Positions 55,609 to 64,000 of a DNA stretch of 64,000 bases are shown piece after piece (positions within the stretch are counted from its first letter, which is position 1; each line of letters opens with the position of its first letter). Below the pieces are notes generated by a model, which saw only the letters and a program-made list of their open reading frames with translations, was not told the origin of the DNA and made no database searches. Position numbers and translations under genes: made by a program. This stretch comes from Peptoniphilaceae bacterium. GTDB lineage: Bacteria; Bacillota; Clostridia; Tissierellales; Peptoniphilaceae. The DNA is taken from the NCBI GenBank assembly GCA_910589545.1, contig CAJUSY010000045.1, positions 41,050 to 105,049 on the forward strand. The letters are read 5' to 3'.

Positions 55609-56278
55609 ACATTCCACCTTCTTCATCTCTAACAATAATTCCTTTGTCCAATTGAATCACTCTTTTTTGTAATTTATTCACAATATCTTTCTCGTGAGTT
55701 ATCATCAAAACAGTCGTGCCACGTTCATTAATTCTAACCAAAGCATTGGCAATGTCCATACTAGTCACTGGATCCAAATTTCCCGTAGGTTCGTCTGCAA
55801 TAAGTAGTTTTGGTTTATTAACCATTGAACGCGCAATGCACACTCTTTGCATTTCCCCACCGGATAATTCGTGTGGATATGCATTCTTTTTGTCTTTTAA
55901 ATTTACCAAATCAAGCACTGTATCAATCGTAGATTTTATTTCTGAAGAGCTTTTACCCAAAATTTGCATCACGTATTTTATGTTTTGGTACACAGTTTTA
56001 TTCTCCAATAATTTAAAATCTTGGAACACCATTCCTATACTTTGTCTTAATTTAGGAACCTTCCTTGCTTTTAATCTGGTTATGTCTTCACCGTAAAGGT
56101 AAATCTTACCCCTATCTGGATTTATTTCTTTAAGTATAAGTTTAGTAATAGTTGATTTGCCCGCACCACTTGGCCCAATCAAAAAAACAAATTCACCTTG
56201 TTCAATTTTAAAATTGCAATCGTTTAGTGCGCACACTTTATTTTTATATGTCTTATCGACATGAACGAATTCTAACAT
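55595..56278 (-). CDS. ftsE: Cell division ATP-binding protein FtsE
   Basis: This 227-residue ABC ATPase has Walker A GPSGAGKST, the signature LSGGEMQRV and Walker B LLIADEPTGNLDP. The FtsE-type D-loop region and short C-terminus are present. It is the first gene of the ftsE-ftsX-M23 unit. Confidence 0.95.
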   Translation of the reverse strand: MLEFVHVDKTYKNKVCALNDCNFKIEQGEFVFLIGPSGAGKSTITKLILKEINPDRGKIYLYGEDITRLKARKVPKLRQSIGMVFQDFKLLENKTVYQNIKYVMQILGKSSSEIKSTIDTVLDLVNLKDKKNAYPHELSGGEMQRVCIARSMVNKPKLLIADEPTGNLDPVTSMDIANALVRINERGTTVLMITHEKDIVNKLQKRVIQLDKGIIVRDEEGGMYEKN

Positions 56279-56378
56279 TTTTCACCTCGTAAACCTAATT
56301 ATATCACAGTCTTTTTAAATTTTTAAACAACTGGATATTTAAATCTTTTTAGGGTATATATATTTTTAGGTGATGAAA

Positions 56379-56912
56379 ATGAACAAAAAAGAAATTAGAA
56401 AACAAATGTTAAAACAAAGAGACTCCATCTCTGATAAACAAAAAGTCGACGATGAACTCTTAAAAGAATTGGAAAACTTAGAAGAATTCAAAAATTCCGA
56501 AAACTTTTTTGTATATGTGAGCTTTGGATCTGAGTTTAACACTCATAAGCTCATAAAAGATTTGTTGGAACGAGAAAAAAAAGTATACGTTCCTTACGTA
56601 AAATCAAAAGGACATATGATTGCAGTACAAATCAAAAGCATGGACGATTTGGCTCCTGGAGCTTACGGAATCCTAGAGCCCAAAAATCCAGTTGAATCAG
56701 ACGTTAAATTTGATTTCATGCTAGTACCTGGACTATGCTTTGACAAAAACAAATACAGAATTGGCTACGGTGGAGGATTCTACGACAGATTCATCGACAA
56801 AATCGGCGAAGAATCGTATAAAGTTTCCATAGTGTACGATTTTCAATTAGTTGATGATTTAAATCCAGAAGAGTTTGACAGACCAGTTGACAAATTAATA
56901 ATTCAAAAATAA
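56379..56912 (+). CDS. 5-formyltetrahydrofolate cyclo-ligase
   Basis: This 177-residue protein is read from the ATG at 56379, with AGGTGA five bases upstream; nearer GTG/ATG starts overlap that site. Family motifs are KKEIRKQMLKQRDS at the N-terminus, and LVPGLCFDKNKYRIGYGGGFYDRF carrying the ATP/phosphate loop. It converts 5-formyl-THF to 5,10-methenyl-THF. It is divergent from ftsE. Confidence 0.94.
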   Translation: MNKKEIRKQMLKQRDSISDKQKVDDELLKELENLEEFKNSENFFVYVSFGSEFNTHKLIKDLLEREKKVYVPYVKSKGHMIAVQIKSMDDLAPGAYGILEPKNPVESDVKFDFMLVPGLCFDKNKYRIGYGGGFYDRFIDKIGEESYKVSIVYDFQLVDDLNPEEFDRPVDKLIIQK

Positions 56913-56923
56913 ATATCTACAAG

Positions 56924-56966
56924 CAAAAAGACCACAAAATTGAATTTCAATTCATGTGGTCTTTAT
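56924..56966. terminator. Bidirectional terminator between the cyclo-ligase gene and the accessory island
   Basis: AAAGACCACA (56927-56936) pairs with TGTGGTCTTT (56955-56964), with an inner AT-rich extension and flanking A/T runs. The convergent ABC ATPase gene ends at 57054. Confidence 0.8.
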
Positions 56967-57053
56967 TCGTATAAGAATCGTGGATAAGAACATCCAATCA
57001 ACCAAACTTATAATTAAGTTTCTAAAAAATATCTTTAAACTTTCATGTGTAAA

Positions 57054-57902
57054 TTATATTTCGAACAATTCCATGTATCTTTCTTGAGAAGATTTTGTTT
57101 TCTTGTCTATACTATAAATATTTACATCCAATTGCGATAAAATCTTCAAAATTGATTTAATATTTTCATCTTTTAGTATAATCAATTTATTTTCGTATTC
57201 ATATCCTTTGTTCATCAAAGTTTTTTTGACAAGTTCATCATTCGAAGTTGAGAGAGACAAATATTTTACAGATTCTAGTTTTTCTTCCAAGATTTTCTTA
57301 TCCTTCAAGAACAAAATATCACGACTTATATCATCCAAATCATTCAACCCATGGCTCGATATAATAATTCCTACATTTTGTTTGGCAATCTCTTTCAATA
57401 AATTCTTCGTTTTTATAACACTTGTTGGATCCAAACCATTTAACGGTTCATCTAACAAAACATAATCATTTCCTGGCAAAAAAGACATTGCAAGCATTAA
57501 CTTTTTTTTCATTCCTAATGAATATTCTCCAACCCTTTTATGTGCAAATCCCTCTATCTCATATTTTTTGCATATATTATTCACATCTTCTGTAGATTTT
57601 TTATAGGCATTTTTGACTAATTCCAAGTAATCTATACCTTTCATATTAAAATCTAAGATAGTTTCATCTCTGAAAAAAGTTAACTTATTGAATATTTTTT
57701 CATCATCATACTGTTCATTATCAATTACTATTTTACCGCCATCTATTTTTATGGAATTGGATATGCTATTCATCAGTGTCGTTTTTCCCGATCCATTTGG
57801 TCCAACCAACGCTTTAATCTGTCCTTTTTCCAATCCAAAATTGACTTTATCTAAAATAGTTCTACCATTGTATTTCTTTTCTAAATCAATAACTTGTAAC
57901 AT
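57054..57902 (-). CDS. ABC transporter ATP-binding protein (partner of the 807-residue permease)
   Basis: This 282-residue ATPase has Walker A GPNGSGKTT, the signature YSLGMKKKL and Walker B YVLLDEPLNGLDP. It is of the CcmA/SkfE-like group found with ABC-2 permeases in bacteriocin export or immunity. It starts immediately after the large permease gene (no gap) and ends the island operon. Confidence 0.88.
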   Translation of the reverse strand: MLQVIDLEKKYNGRTILDKVNFGLEKGQIKALVGPNGSGKTTLMNSISNSIKIDGGKIVIDNEQYDDEKIFNKLTFFRDETILDFNMKGIDYLELVKNAYKKSTEDVNNICKKYEIEGFAHKRVGEYSLGMKKKLMLAMSFLPGNDYVLLDEPLNGLDPTSVIKTKNLLKEIAKQNVGIIISSHGLNDLDDISRDILFLKDKKILEEKLESVKYLSLSTSNDELVKKTLMNKGYEYENKLIILKDENIKSILKILSQLDVNIYSIDKKTKSSQERYMELFEI

Positions 57903-60326
57903 TTATTTCCTCTTTTCTTCAAATTTCTTCTTGCTAATAAAATACAACACTACAGTCCATAAAATAATAGATATCACTCCAAACGTAAAATTTAAATATC
58001 CATTTTGTTGATGAAATGACATAAATCCATTCGCCACAGCAGAACTATCTATATAAGATAAGGGTAAAAATGCTGGAACTATTTTCACCATATAAGGTAA
58101 TCCTATTGATAAAATTACAATCATTGCAATAACCAAATTGGACATTTTATTGTCTATAAATAGTTTTGTAAGGTTTATAACCATTGATATACAAGCACAC
58201 ACTAGTATAGACAATATCACACTCTTGATAATAAATTCCCTGTATCTCATAACTTCTGCACTAAACATTATGTTTGATATTCTCATTGTTGGAAGTTGTG
58301 AATTACCAATTCCACCAATTATTGTTCCAATTGCAAATATAATTGCCAAAACAATCAAGAATCCTATTATCGTGCTGAAAATACTTGATAATACATTTCG
58401 TCTAAAAATAGAATTTTTGTTAATTGGTGTTAGTTTTTGTATTTCTATAATCTTCTTATTTCTAGATAACAAACTTCCAAACAAACAAGCAGACAATAAT
58501 GTAACAATGATATTGAATTTTGTGTAGAACAAATCGTATAACAGATTTATCCCAGAAATTCCCTCACTACTTCCATTAAACAAATAGGAAAATATCCTGT
58601 CTTTTATCTTCAAATACTTAACTCCATCTTCAGGATTGTAATCCACATTATATATTCCATCGTATAATCTATTAGAAGGAGTAACTTTCATATTCTTTAA
58701 TATTTCAAGCTTATCGTACATATATCGTTTTGTGTATATACTCAAAGAATCGCTCTTATCCATATATCCACTACTTTGATCAAACCTCAAATCCCCAGAT
58801 GTGAATTTATCTTGATAAAAATTGTAGAATTTATCTGGATATTTTTCTCTATTGATATACACTCTGTATTCCTTAATTCCGCCTTCAAATTCTTCTTCAA
58901 AATTTTCAAGATTTTGATTAATTTCCGCCTCTGTCAAATAAGGATCATTTAAAATCTTTGCCTTATAAGACTGACCAAAAGCTAAGTAATTCTTGTAAAC
59001 CTGCTCTCCTTCTTCACGTAATTTATTGTATTTTTCGGTTTTAAAAGCCGTAAATAACGAAAACAAACCAACTGTTATTAAAATAAACACAACCATTTGC
59101 TTGGAAATTATATTAGTTAACACCAACCCCTTCACACTAGTCGTGTCAACTTTTCTGTAGGATACTTTTTCTTTTTTCGCTCTATCCTTGACACTGAAAC
59201 AGCAAACTAAAAGAATTATATCTATCAACAAAAAGCTTACCATTTGCATCCAAGTAAAATATTTAGTTATGAATAGTGGATTGAATCTGTGATTGAACAA
59301 TAGCAGATCACCAACAAAACCACCTACAACAAATATTGAAAAAATCAACTCCATTGTTTTTGATGTGAAAATTTTCTTAGCAAATAATAATATTCCATAT
59401 ACAAAAGTCGAAGATAAAATTAAAGTTACGATTGATCTTAACAATATTTGATAAGGTTTCAAATACTCTAACTTTACAAATCCTAAGTTTTGTTTTTCCG
59501 CTAATAATTTATATCTCTCAAGCACCGAAATATGATAATAATCAATTTTACCAAAACCATCTAAAAATATCCCACAAATCAACAGCAACAATATTAAAAC
59601 TGAAACTATGTAACTAACATATAAGAATAAACTCATAAGAAATTTATTCTTAGTTATTGAAATATTTTTAAAAGGCAACTTTTTCAATATTTCATCACTT
59701 TCTAAGGAAATTAGAAGAAATATTGCCAAAAACACCGCCGGTATTATTCCAAATAAAATAAACGATTGTTTTGAAATAATTGAGGAAAAATCTAATGATT
59801 TAAACTCGTTTATAATACCATTTTCTTCTGTAATTTTATCTGCATTCCTGTGCTTAATAAAATTAATATAATCTTTATCAAGTTTTATCTTTTCATGATT
59901 AACATGAGAATCTAACTCATCAAGAAGAGCTAAAAGATTTTGTTCGTGTTGGTATATAGCCTTTTCATCGTATTTTCTGCTGTATTCTCCAAAAGATGAC
60001 TTATTAGTATTTGTAGACATAAAATTATCTATTTCATACAAATTATCCGATAATTTCCCATAATACTTTAATTCTGTAGCATAGATTTTTTCATTCTCTT
60101 CAACAGTTAACTTTGTATTTATTTTATTGCCACTTCTTTTGGCTTTAAGAAAATACGCTATTAAACTATCCGTACTTGACTCCATCTCTTTAATTCTATC
60201 TAGCTCAAAATACGGTGATTTTTGCATTTGCATAAAAATAGTTGCACTGCACAATATTAACGACAATAAAATCACGAAGAAATAAGTTTTATTTCTAATT
60301 AGTTTCTTATGTAGATATTTAAGCAT
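57903..60326 (-). CDS. Large ABC-2-type permease with two extracytoplasmic domains
   Basis: The 807-residue protein is read from the ATG at 60326, preceded by GGAGGAAAAT. Two similar halves each begin with a basic cytosolic start and one span (about 15-33 and 410-430). Each continues with a long polar external domain (about 35-185 and 430-600) and several spans. The halves seem to be a fused duplication of an ABC-2 subunit. Such large permeases occur next to bacteriocin genes as exporters or immunity pumps. The substrate is unknown; position suggests a link with the peptide system upstream. Confidence 0.8.
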   Translation of the reverse strand: MLKYLHKKLIRNKTYFFVILLSLILCSATIFMQMQKSPYFELDRIKEMESSTDSLIAYFLKAKRSGNKINTKLTVEENEKIYATELKYYGKLSDNLYEIDNFMSTNTNKSSFGEYSRKYDEKAIYQHEQNLLALLDELDSHVNHEKIKLDKDYINFIKHRNADKITEENGIINEFKSLDFSSIISKQSFILFGIIPAVFLAIFLLISLESDEILKKLPFKNISITKNKFLMSLFLYVSYIVSVLILLLLICGIFLDGFGKIDYYHISVLERYKLLAEKQNLGFVKLEYLKPYQILLRSIVTLILSSTFVYGILLFAKKIFTSKTMELIFSIFVVGGFVGDLLLFNHRFNPLFITKYFTWMQMVSFLLIDIILLVCCFSVKDRAKKEKVSYRKVDTTSVKGLVLTNIISKQMVVFILITVGLFSLFTAFKTEKYNKLREEGEQVYKNYLAFGQSYKAKILNDPYLTEAEINQNLENFEEEFEGGIKEYRVYINREKYPDKFYNFYQDKFTSGDLRFDQSSGYMDKSDSLSIYTKRYMYDKLEILKNMKVTPSNRLYDGIYNVDYNPEDGVKYLKIKDRIFSYLFNGSSEGISGINLLYDLFYTKFNIIVTLLSACLFGSLLSRNKKIIEIQKLTPINKNSIFRRNVLSSIFSTIIGFLIVLAIIFAIGTIIGGIGNSQLPTMRISNIMFSAEVMRYREFIIKSVILSILVCACISMVINLTKLFIDNKMSNLVIAMIVILSIGLPYMVKIVPAFLPLSYIDSSAVANGFMSFHQQNGYLNFTFGVISIILWTVVLYFISKKKFEEKRK

Positions 60327-60342
60327 ATTTTCCTCCTGCAAA

Positions 60343-60377
60343 GTATTAATAGCAGGTATTTTACCTGCTATTAATAC
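60343..60377. promoter_or_regulatory. Perfect 16-base hairpin in the permease gene leader
   Basis: GTATTAATAGCAGGTA (60343-60358), a TTT loop and its exact complement (60362-60377) end a few bases before the permease ribosome site. There is no proper T run on the minus strand, so a control or mRNA-stability hairpin is more likely than a terminator for the genes read leftward. Confidence 0.6.
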
Positions 60378-60394
60378 CTTTTATTTGTCTCTTG

Positions 60395-60433
60395 TTACAG
60401 CCTTAGTATGGCTGGTGGTTTTGATTGTTTCAT
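60395..60433 (-). CDS. Candidate 12-residue leader peptide upstream of the permease gene
   Basis: A complete tiny frame (ATG at 60433, stop at 60395) encodes MKQSKPPAILRL. The region includes a CAGCC/GGCTG hairpin overlapping its end. A TATAAT (60456-60451, minus) would start a transcript just before it. It has no strong ribosome site. It could be a ribosome-sensing leader for the transporter or a chance frame. Confidence 0.3.
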   Translation of the reverse strand: MKQSKPPAILRL

Positions 60434-60495
60434 CTTACATCCAAATTGATATTATATTCATTAATTCAAACATAAAAAATATTGAAATCAAAAAT

Positions 60496-60528
60496 TATAA
60501 TTTGATAACGAGTCAATATCAAATTATA
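60496..60528. repeat. 12-base perfect inverted repeat, possible operator or terminator
   Basis: TATAATTTGATA (60496-60507) and TATCAAATTATA (60517-60528) flank a nine-base centre. It lies between the exporter gene and the permease gene. On the minus strand it is followed by TTTTT, so an AT-rich terminator of the exporter operon is possible. A repressor site for the permease promoter is the alternative. The remaining gap (60434-60619) shows nothing else besides AT-rich sequence. Confidence 0.5.
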
Positions 60529-60619
60529 GTATAATATCGTTTGCTTTATTATATGCTTACATTTTGCATGTGTCAAATAAATATATATATTTTTTTGATT
60601 CATCTGTTATTATTAAAAT

Positions 60620-62230
60620 TTATTTTGATAAACTCACAACCTGATCACTAACATCAATTAATCTTATATCGTGTGAAATCATGATAATTATCTTATCTTT
60701 TTTTATTTGTTGAAGATAATTTAATAAGTTATTTGTACTTTCCTTATCAAGCATTGCAGAAGGTTCATCTAAAATAATCACATCATAATCTTTTGATAAA
60801 GCAATAAGTAATGATAATTTATATTTTTCTCCTCCTGAAAAATCTTTTGTTTTTTGTAACCTTGGTTTACTATTTTCTATGCTAATAAGCTTAGTTAATT
60901 CCAAAACATCAACCAAATCATTTGATATATTAAAGGAATTAAATTTTTCTATGTCTTCCAAGAAGTTAATTATTTCAGCATGTTGTGTAGTTATGGATAT
61001 GTTCTTAGTTCTCAAGTTGTTGATATCCAAATTTTTCAAGTTCACATCGTTGTAATACACACTTCCTTGGTACTCATCACCAAATAATCCTAGAATTAGA
61101 TTGATGAGTGTACTTTTTCCTGCTCCATTATTTCCAACTATAGTGTAAATATTTGACTTTTCAAATTTATAGCTAAAATTATCAACTATTTTTTCATTTT
61201 CCACATAAGAAAAACTAATATCTTTTAAAGTTATAGAATCTATGTGATCTAATTGTATTCTACCAAATTTATCTACTTTCATGTTTAATACTTCATCTAT
61301 TCTTTTATCAACTGTTTTAGCTTTTTGATATGATTCTCCAAGATTAAATGCAAAGCTTACAGAATCTAATATATTGTTAAACAATAATAAAACAATGGTG
61401 AATTGTCCTATAGTCATTTGTCCTTGTATTACTCTTATTCCGCCTATTACAAATATAAATGTCCTTGTAAGTATGGATATTATACTATCCATAGATGAAT
61501 AAATATATGTTATTATTTGATTACCTAAAATTTTCTCAAATAATTCCATGAATATATTAGAATATGACTTTTTCAAAATTTCTGTCAATCCATATAATTT
61601 TACTGTCTTAACATCTTCTACTTGCTTGTAACTATTCGAAAAGAATTTTGATTGTGATTCTATTACCTTGAAGTTACTCTCATATACTTTGTTTTTCATT
61701 AATTTGTATGTTATTAAATATAAAAAACTTGCAAATATTAATATGTACGCTATCATCTTACTGAATGTAAACACAAGTATAAATGATAACATTACAGATA
61801 AAATTTGAGTTAATATGTTTCTTACACTTGTTAATGAAAATATAATTATTTCATTAGTATCACTATTCATCCTATCTATAAGATAGCTTGCATCAAATTT
61901 TGAAATAAGTAAGTAATTTATATTATGGACTTTTTCAATCATCATTTTAGTCATTTTGAATGCTGATTTCACTTGAATTCTTAAATAAAGTCTTTCAGTT
62001 ACAAATCCAAATACTATACTTATTATCCCAAGAATAGCTACCCAAAAGCAATAATTATATATGTTTCCCTTAGTGGCTATTTTATTTGATAATATATCGA
62101 TAAAATTACCTGTAATATATGGAGTGAGAATACCTACTAGTGTAGAACAGCAGGATATAAAATAATAAAAAAACAAATGGACTTTATTTGGTTTACAATA
62201 ATTATATGTTTTTCTTAGTATTTTTATCAT
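60620..62230 (-). CDS. ABC exporter, membrane and ATPase domains fused (peptide-export type)
   Basis: The 536-residue protein has six membrane spans in the first 300 residues. The ATPase domain (about 330-536) carries Walker A GNNGAGKST, the signature FSGGEKYKL and Walker B VIILDEPSAMLD. It lacks an N-terminal C39 peptidase domain, so leader removal would need another enzyme; an S41-type peptidase is encoded directly upstream. It lies in the operon of the six-cysteine peptide, 16 bases after the peptidase gene. Confidence 0.88.
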   Translation of the reverse strand: MIKILRKTYNYCKPNKVHLFFYYFISCCSTLVGILTPYITGNFIDILSNKIATKGNIYNYCFWVAILGIISIVFGFVTERLYLRIQVKSAFKMTKMMIEKVHNINYLLISKFDASYLIDRMNSDTNEIIIFSLTSVRNILTQILSVMLSFILVFTFSKMIAYILIFASFLYLITYKLMKNKVYESNFKVIESQSKFFSNSYKQVEDVKTVKLYGLTEILKKSYSNIFMELFEKILGNQIITYIYSSMDSIISILTRTFIFVIGGIRVIQGQMTIGQFTIVLLLFNNILDSVSFAFNLGESYQKAKTVDKRIDEVLNMKVDKFGRIQLDHIDSITLKDISFSYVENEKIVDNFSYKFEKSNIYTIVGNNGAGKSTLINLILGLFGDEYQGSVYYNDVNLKNLDINNLRTKNISITTQHAEIINFLEDIEKFNSFNISNDLVDVLELTKLISIENSKPRLQKTKDFSGGEKYKLSLLIALSKDYDVIILDEPSAMLDKESTNNLLNYLQQIKKDKIIIMISHDIRLIDVSDQVVSLSK

Positions 62231-62246
62231 ATTTTCTCCTAATTGT

Positions 62247-63704
62247 CTAATTAAAAAATCCCTTTATTTTATCAAACAAGGAACTATTGCCCTCATCTCT
62301 CAATGCATAATTCATTGCTGGATCATTACCTATCATATAATCTGCGTATGATTGTTCTGCGTGGAAATCCGGTGTAAGCATGTTTTCATTGAAGTCATAG
62401 TTTTTGTAATTGTGATTATATATATCTCTAAGCGTATAATCACTAAAGAAAAGCGTCTTACAATAAGTGGATACTATATACGTATTTTTTAGGTAAAAAG
62501 TATTCATATTTCCTCCTCCAGTATTTATTGGAAATCCTCCATCTTCTCCAATCAATTCAACATTATCTATCAATCTTATGATGTGTAGTGAATTGTCTCC
62601 TGCTGATGAATATGTACTTTGTCCAATAAGTAATTTAACTTTTGCTCTTTTAAATTTGTTATCATATGATTTAACTTTTAAAATTATAGGTATTAGTAAT
62701 CGTGAGTCTCCACCTCTGTTTAATCTTAGGTCAAATACAATATTATCATACTCGTGCGAATCTAGCTTTTTAAAAACCTCATTAGTAAATTCATCTATTT
62801 TATATTCACCGTTTTCTGTACATGAATTGTATCTTATTATTAAATTATCACCTTTTTCCTCAGTATAAAAAAGTCTATCATCATAATTAGGTTTATTAAG
62901 CGGTTTATTTTTCTCAAAATCATCAAAATATTTTTCCGAATCATTTGGAAAAATTAAATTATTCCCGCTTTCCATTATTATTTCTCTAATTCCAGCATTT
63001 TTAATATTTTTGATTGGTAGTTTATAAACTACAGTTTCTCCGTTATTAACGGTAATTTTATTTTCTCCTAATTTCAGAATTTTTTCATTTTCTAATATAT
63101 TATAATAATTCATGTAGTTAGTAATTTTATAATTTTTGAAAGAATTATTTTCGGCAGATACGTATTTTGCTACCTTGTCCTTTACAACTTCCATAGGTAT
63201 ATTATTTATTTTTAAGATTTCACTTCCTATTAAATCAGAATATTTTTTTTCAGATGCAATTACATAATATTTTTCTTTAAAATTACCTATTAAAATTGGG
63301 AGATATTTATCATTAGATGTATTATATGTAATAATATGTCCCTGCTTATATTCTGCCATTATTTTTATGAGTTCCAATTGCAAGTCTTTTATCTTATGTC
63401 CAGTAGGTTTATCCAATAATTTATTAAAACTTTTTATAATTTCCTCTTTATTTCCAGATTCATAAAAACACTGATTTTCAATCATAAAATCTCGAACCGC
63501 TCTTACTTGACAAGCATATTCATTCGGCGTCAATTCTTGATTATTATTGACATTTATTTCTCTTGATTTTTTATATTTATTTAGAATAAAATATCTATAT
63601 ATCTCTTCTTGGTTGTTCTCTTTTATTTCGCTCTTATAATTAAAAGATGTCATAGTTATAATTAAAATTATAACTATGACCATCTTAAATATACTCCTTT
63701 TCAT
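62247..63704 (-). CDS. Secreted S41-family peptidase of the cysteine-rich peptide operon
   Basis: The 485-residue protein has a signal peptide or anchor (about 1-22, no lipobox) and an N-terminal helical part (about 30-130). The S41 domain follows, with VFDLRLNRGGDSR, LIGQSTYSSAGDNSL (nucleophile Ser region) and IGEDGGFPINTGGGN; the C-terminal block is DYMIGNDPAMNYAL. There is no evident PDZ. It starts 3 bases after the peptide gene, so translational coupling is likely; ATG 63683 with AAAGGAG upstream is an alternative start that would remove the basic N-terminus. It may process or degrade the peptide outside the membrane. Confidence 0.82.
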   Translation of the reverse strand: MKRSIFKMVIVIILIITMTSFNYKSEIKENNQEEIYRYFILNKYKKSREINVNNNQELTPNEYACQVRAVRDFMIENQCFYESGNKEEIIKSFNKLLDKPTGHKIKDLQLELIKIMAEYKQGHIITYNTSNDKYLPILIGNFKEKYYVIASEKKYSDLIGSEILKINNIPMEVVKDKVAKYVSAENNSFKNYKITNYMNYYNILENEKILKLGENKITVNNGETVVYKLPIKNIKNAGIREIIMESGNNLIFPNDSEKYFDDFEKNKPLNKPNYDDRLFYTEEKGDNLIIRYNSCTENGEYKIDEFTNEVFKKLDSHEYDNIVFDLRLNRGGDSRLLIPIILKVKSYDNKFKRAKVKLLIGQSTYSSAGDNSLHIIRLIDNVELIGEDGGFPINTGGGNMNTFYLKNTYIVSTYCKTLFFSDYTLRDIYNHNYKNYDFNENMLTPDFHAEQSYADYMIGNDPAMNYALRDEGNSSLFDKIKGFFN

Positions 63705-63707
63705 ATT

Positions 63708-63893
63708 TTAGTGTACTATACAAATATTAACTTTAATTGGGCATGGTCTTACATCTACAGGTACATGAATATTTCCACAACCATTTAATCTTTCACATGA
63801 TGAATAAACTCTGCAACCTCCACCAGCAGTTGAACAAGGACTACTGCTGTTTGTTCCCGCTCCGTGATTTCTACCGTCCATTAATACTTTCAT
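63708..63893 (-). CDS. Six-cysteine 61-residue peptide, candidate natural-product precursor
   Basis: Preceded by AAGGAGG, this small gene encodes a Gly/Ser-rich peptide with Cys20, 27, 33, 39, 51 and 58 (spacing C-x6-C-x5-C-x5-C-x11-C-x6-C). The first 19 residues have no cysteine and could be a leader; a GGG lies at 24-26. There is no hydrophobic signal peptide, so export would need the operon's ABC exporter. I do not recognise a named family. Disulfides, thioethers or metal binding are all possible. The final 107 bases of the window (63894-64000) hold its ribosome site, small AT-rich palindromes and no gene I can support. Confidence 0.72.
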   Translation of the reverse strand: MKVLMDGRNHGAGTNSSSPCSTAGGGCRVYSSCERLNGCGNIHVPVDVRPCPIKVNICIVH

Positions 63894-64000
63894 ATTTTCC
63901 TCCTTGAATTTTATGCCTTTTCGGCAAATTTATATTTAGAGAATATTATTCTCCAACTACCTGTTTTAATTAATCAATAATAGACTTCATTTTATTAAAT

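Noticed and set aside
60343..60377. Perfect hairpin considered as the end of a MITE
   Set aside because: There is no target-site duplication and no second copy elsewhere in the window, and its position next to the ribosome site fits a leader structure better.
1..64000. CRISPR array, prophage, insertion sequence or integron
   Set aside because: No regularly spaced repeats, transposase, integrase or phage structural genes were found in the readable frames.

Overview
The window is low-GC DNA from a strictly anaerobic Firmicute. It carries anaerobic ribonucleotide reductase NrdDG, a V/A-type ATPase, a 2-hydroxyacyl-CoA dehydratase activase-type giant protein, a selenocysteine formate dehydrogenase with iron-sulfur partners, a SAM-I riboswitch, a BofA-like protein, and FtsEX with an M23 hydrolase. 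Gene content and base composition suggest a Gram-positive anaerobic coccus of the Peptoniphilaceae (Finegoldia-like). That assignment is an inference; no rRNA is present to prove it. No prophage, IS element or CRISPR array was seen.

Layout. 1-12.5 kb: housekeeping genes. These are the start of holB behind two tandem c-di-AMP-receptor (DarA/PstA) paralogues and tmk, then rplY, bofA-like, tpx, a CapD-like/VanY-like/thioredoxin set, ilvE, the rpsF-ssb-rpsR operon with a probable S6:S18 autoregulatory leader, a TIM-barrel gene overlapping bioY, type 2 IPP isomerase and an LCP cell-wall ligase. 12.6-20.6 kb: a 1401-residue double activase protein, a YtqA-type radical SAM protein, tadA, a PRPP synthetase and a CobD/HisC-like aminotransferase.

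20.6-29.7 kb is a selenium/formate block. An NADH-linked formate dehydrogenase operon (NuoE-, NuoF- and short NuoG-like subunits, a ferritin-like protein and FdhA) reads leftward. FdhA is interrupted by an in-frame UGA that is followed by a clear SECIS hairpin. Divergently, selB and tRNA-Sec supply part of the decoding machinery. 29.8-35.9 kb: metK under a SAM riboswitch, a NatAB-like ABC transporter, a glyoxalase-fold protein, pepF and a small membrane protein. 35.9-44.3 kb: a complete nine-gene V-ATPase operon (G-C-I-K-F-E-A-B-D). 44.6-50.9 kb: a membrane J-domain protein divergent from a MoxR/VWA pair, then nrdDG with paired NrdR-like boxes at its promoter. 51-56.9 kb: envelope and division genes (deacetylase, CtpA, M23 hydrolase, FtsX, FtsE) and 5-formyl-THF cyclo-ligase. 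A decayed S41-peptidase C-terminus lies between ctpA and the M23 gene.

57-64 kb is the most unusual region. It is an accessory island, read leftward, with a 61-residue six-cysteine peptide, a secreted S41-type peptidase, an ABC exporter, and a separate 807-residue ABC permease with its ATPase. The second unit has a structured leader containing a tiny ORF. The arrangement looks like an uncharacterised peptide natural-product (bacteriocin or signal) system with processing, export and possible self-protection. It probably continues past the right edge of the window.
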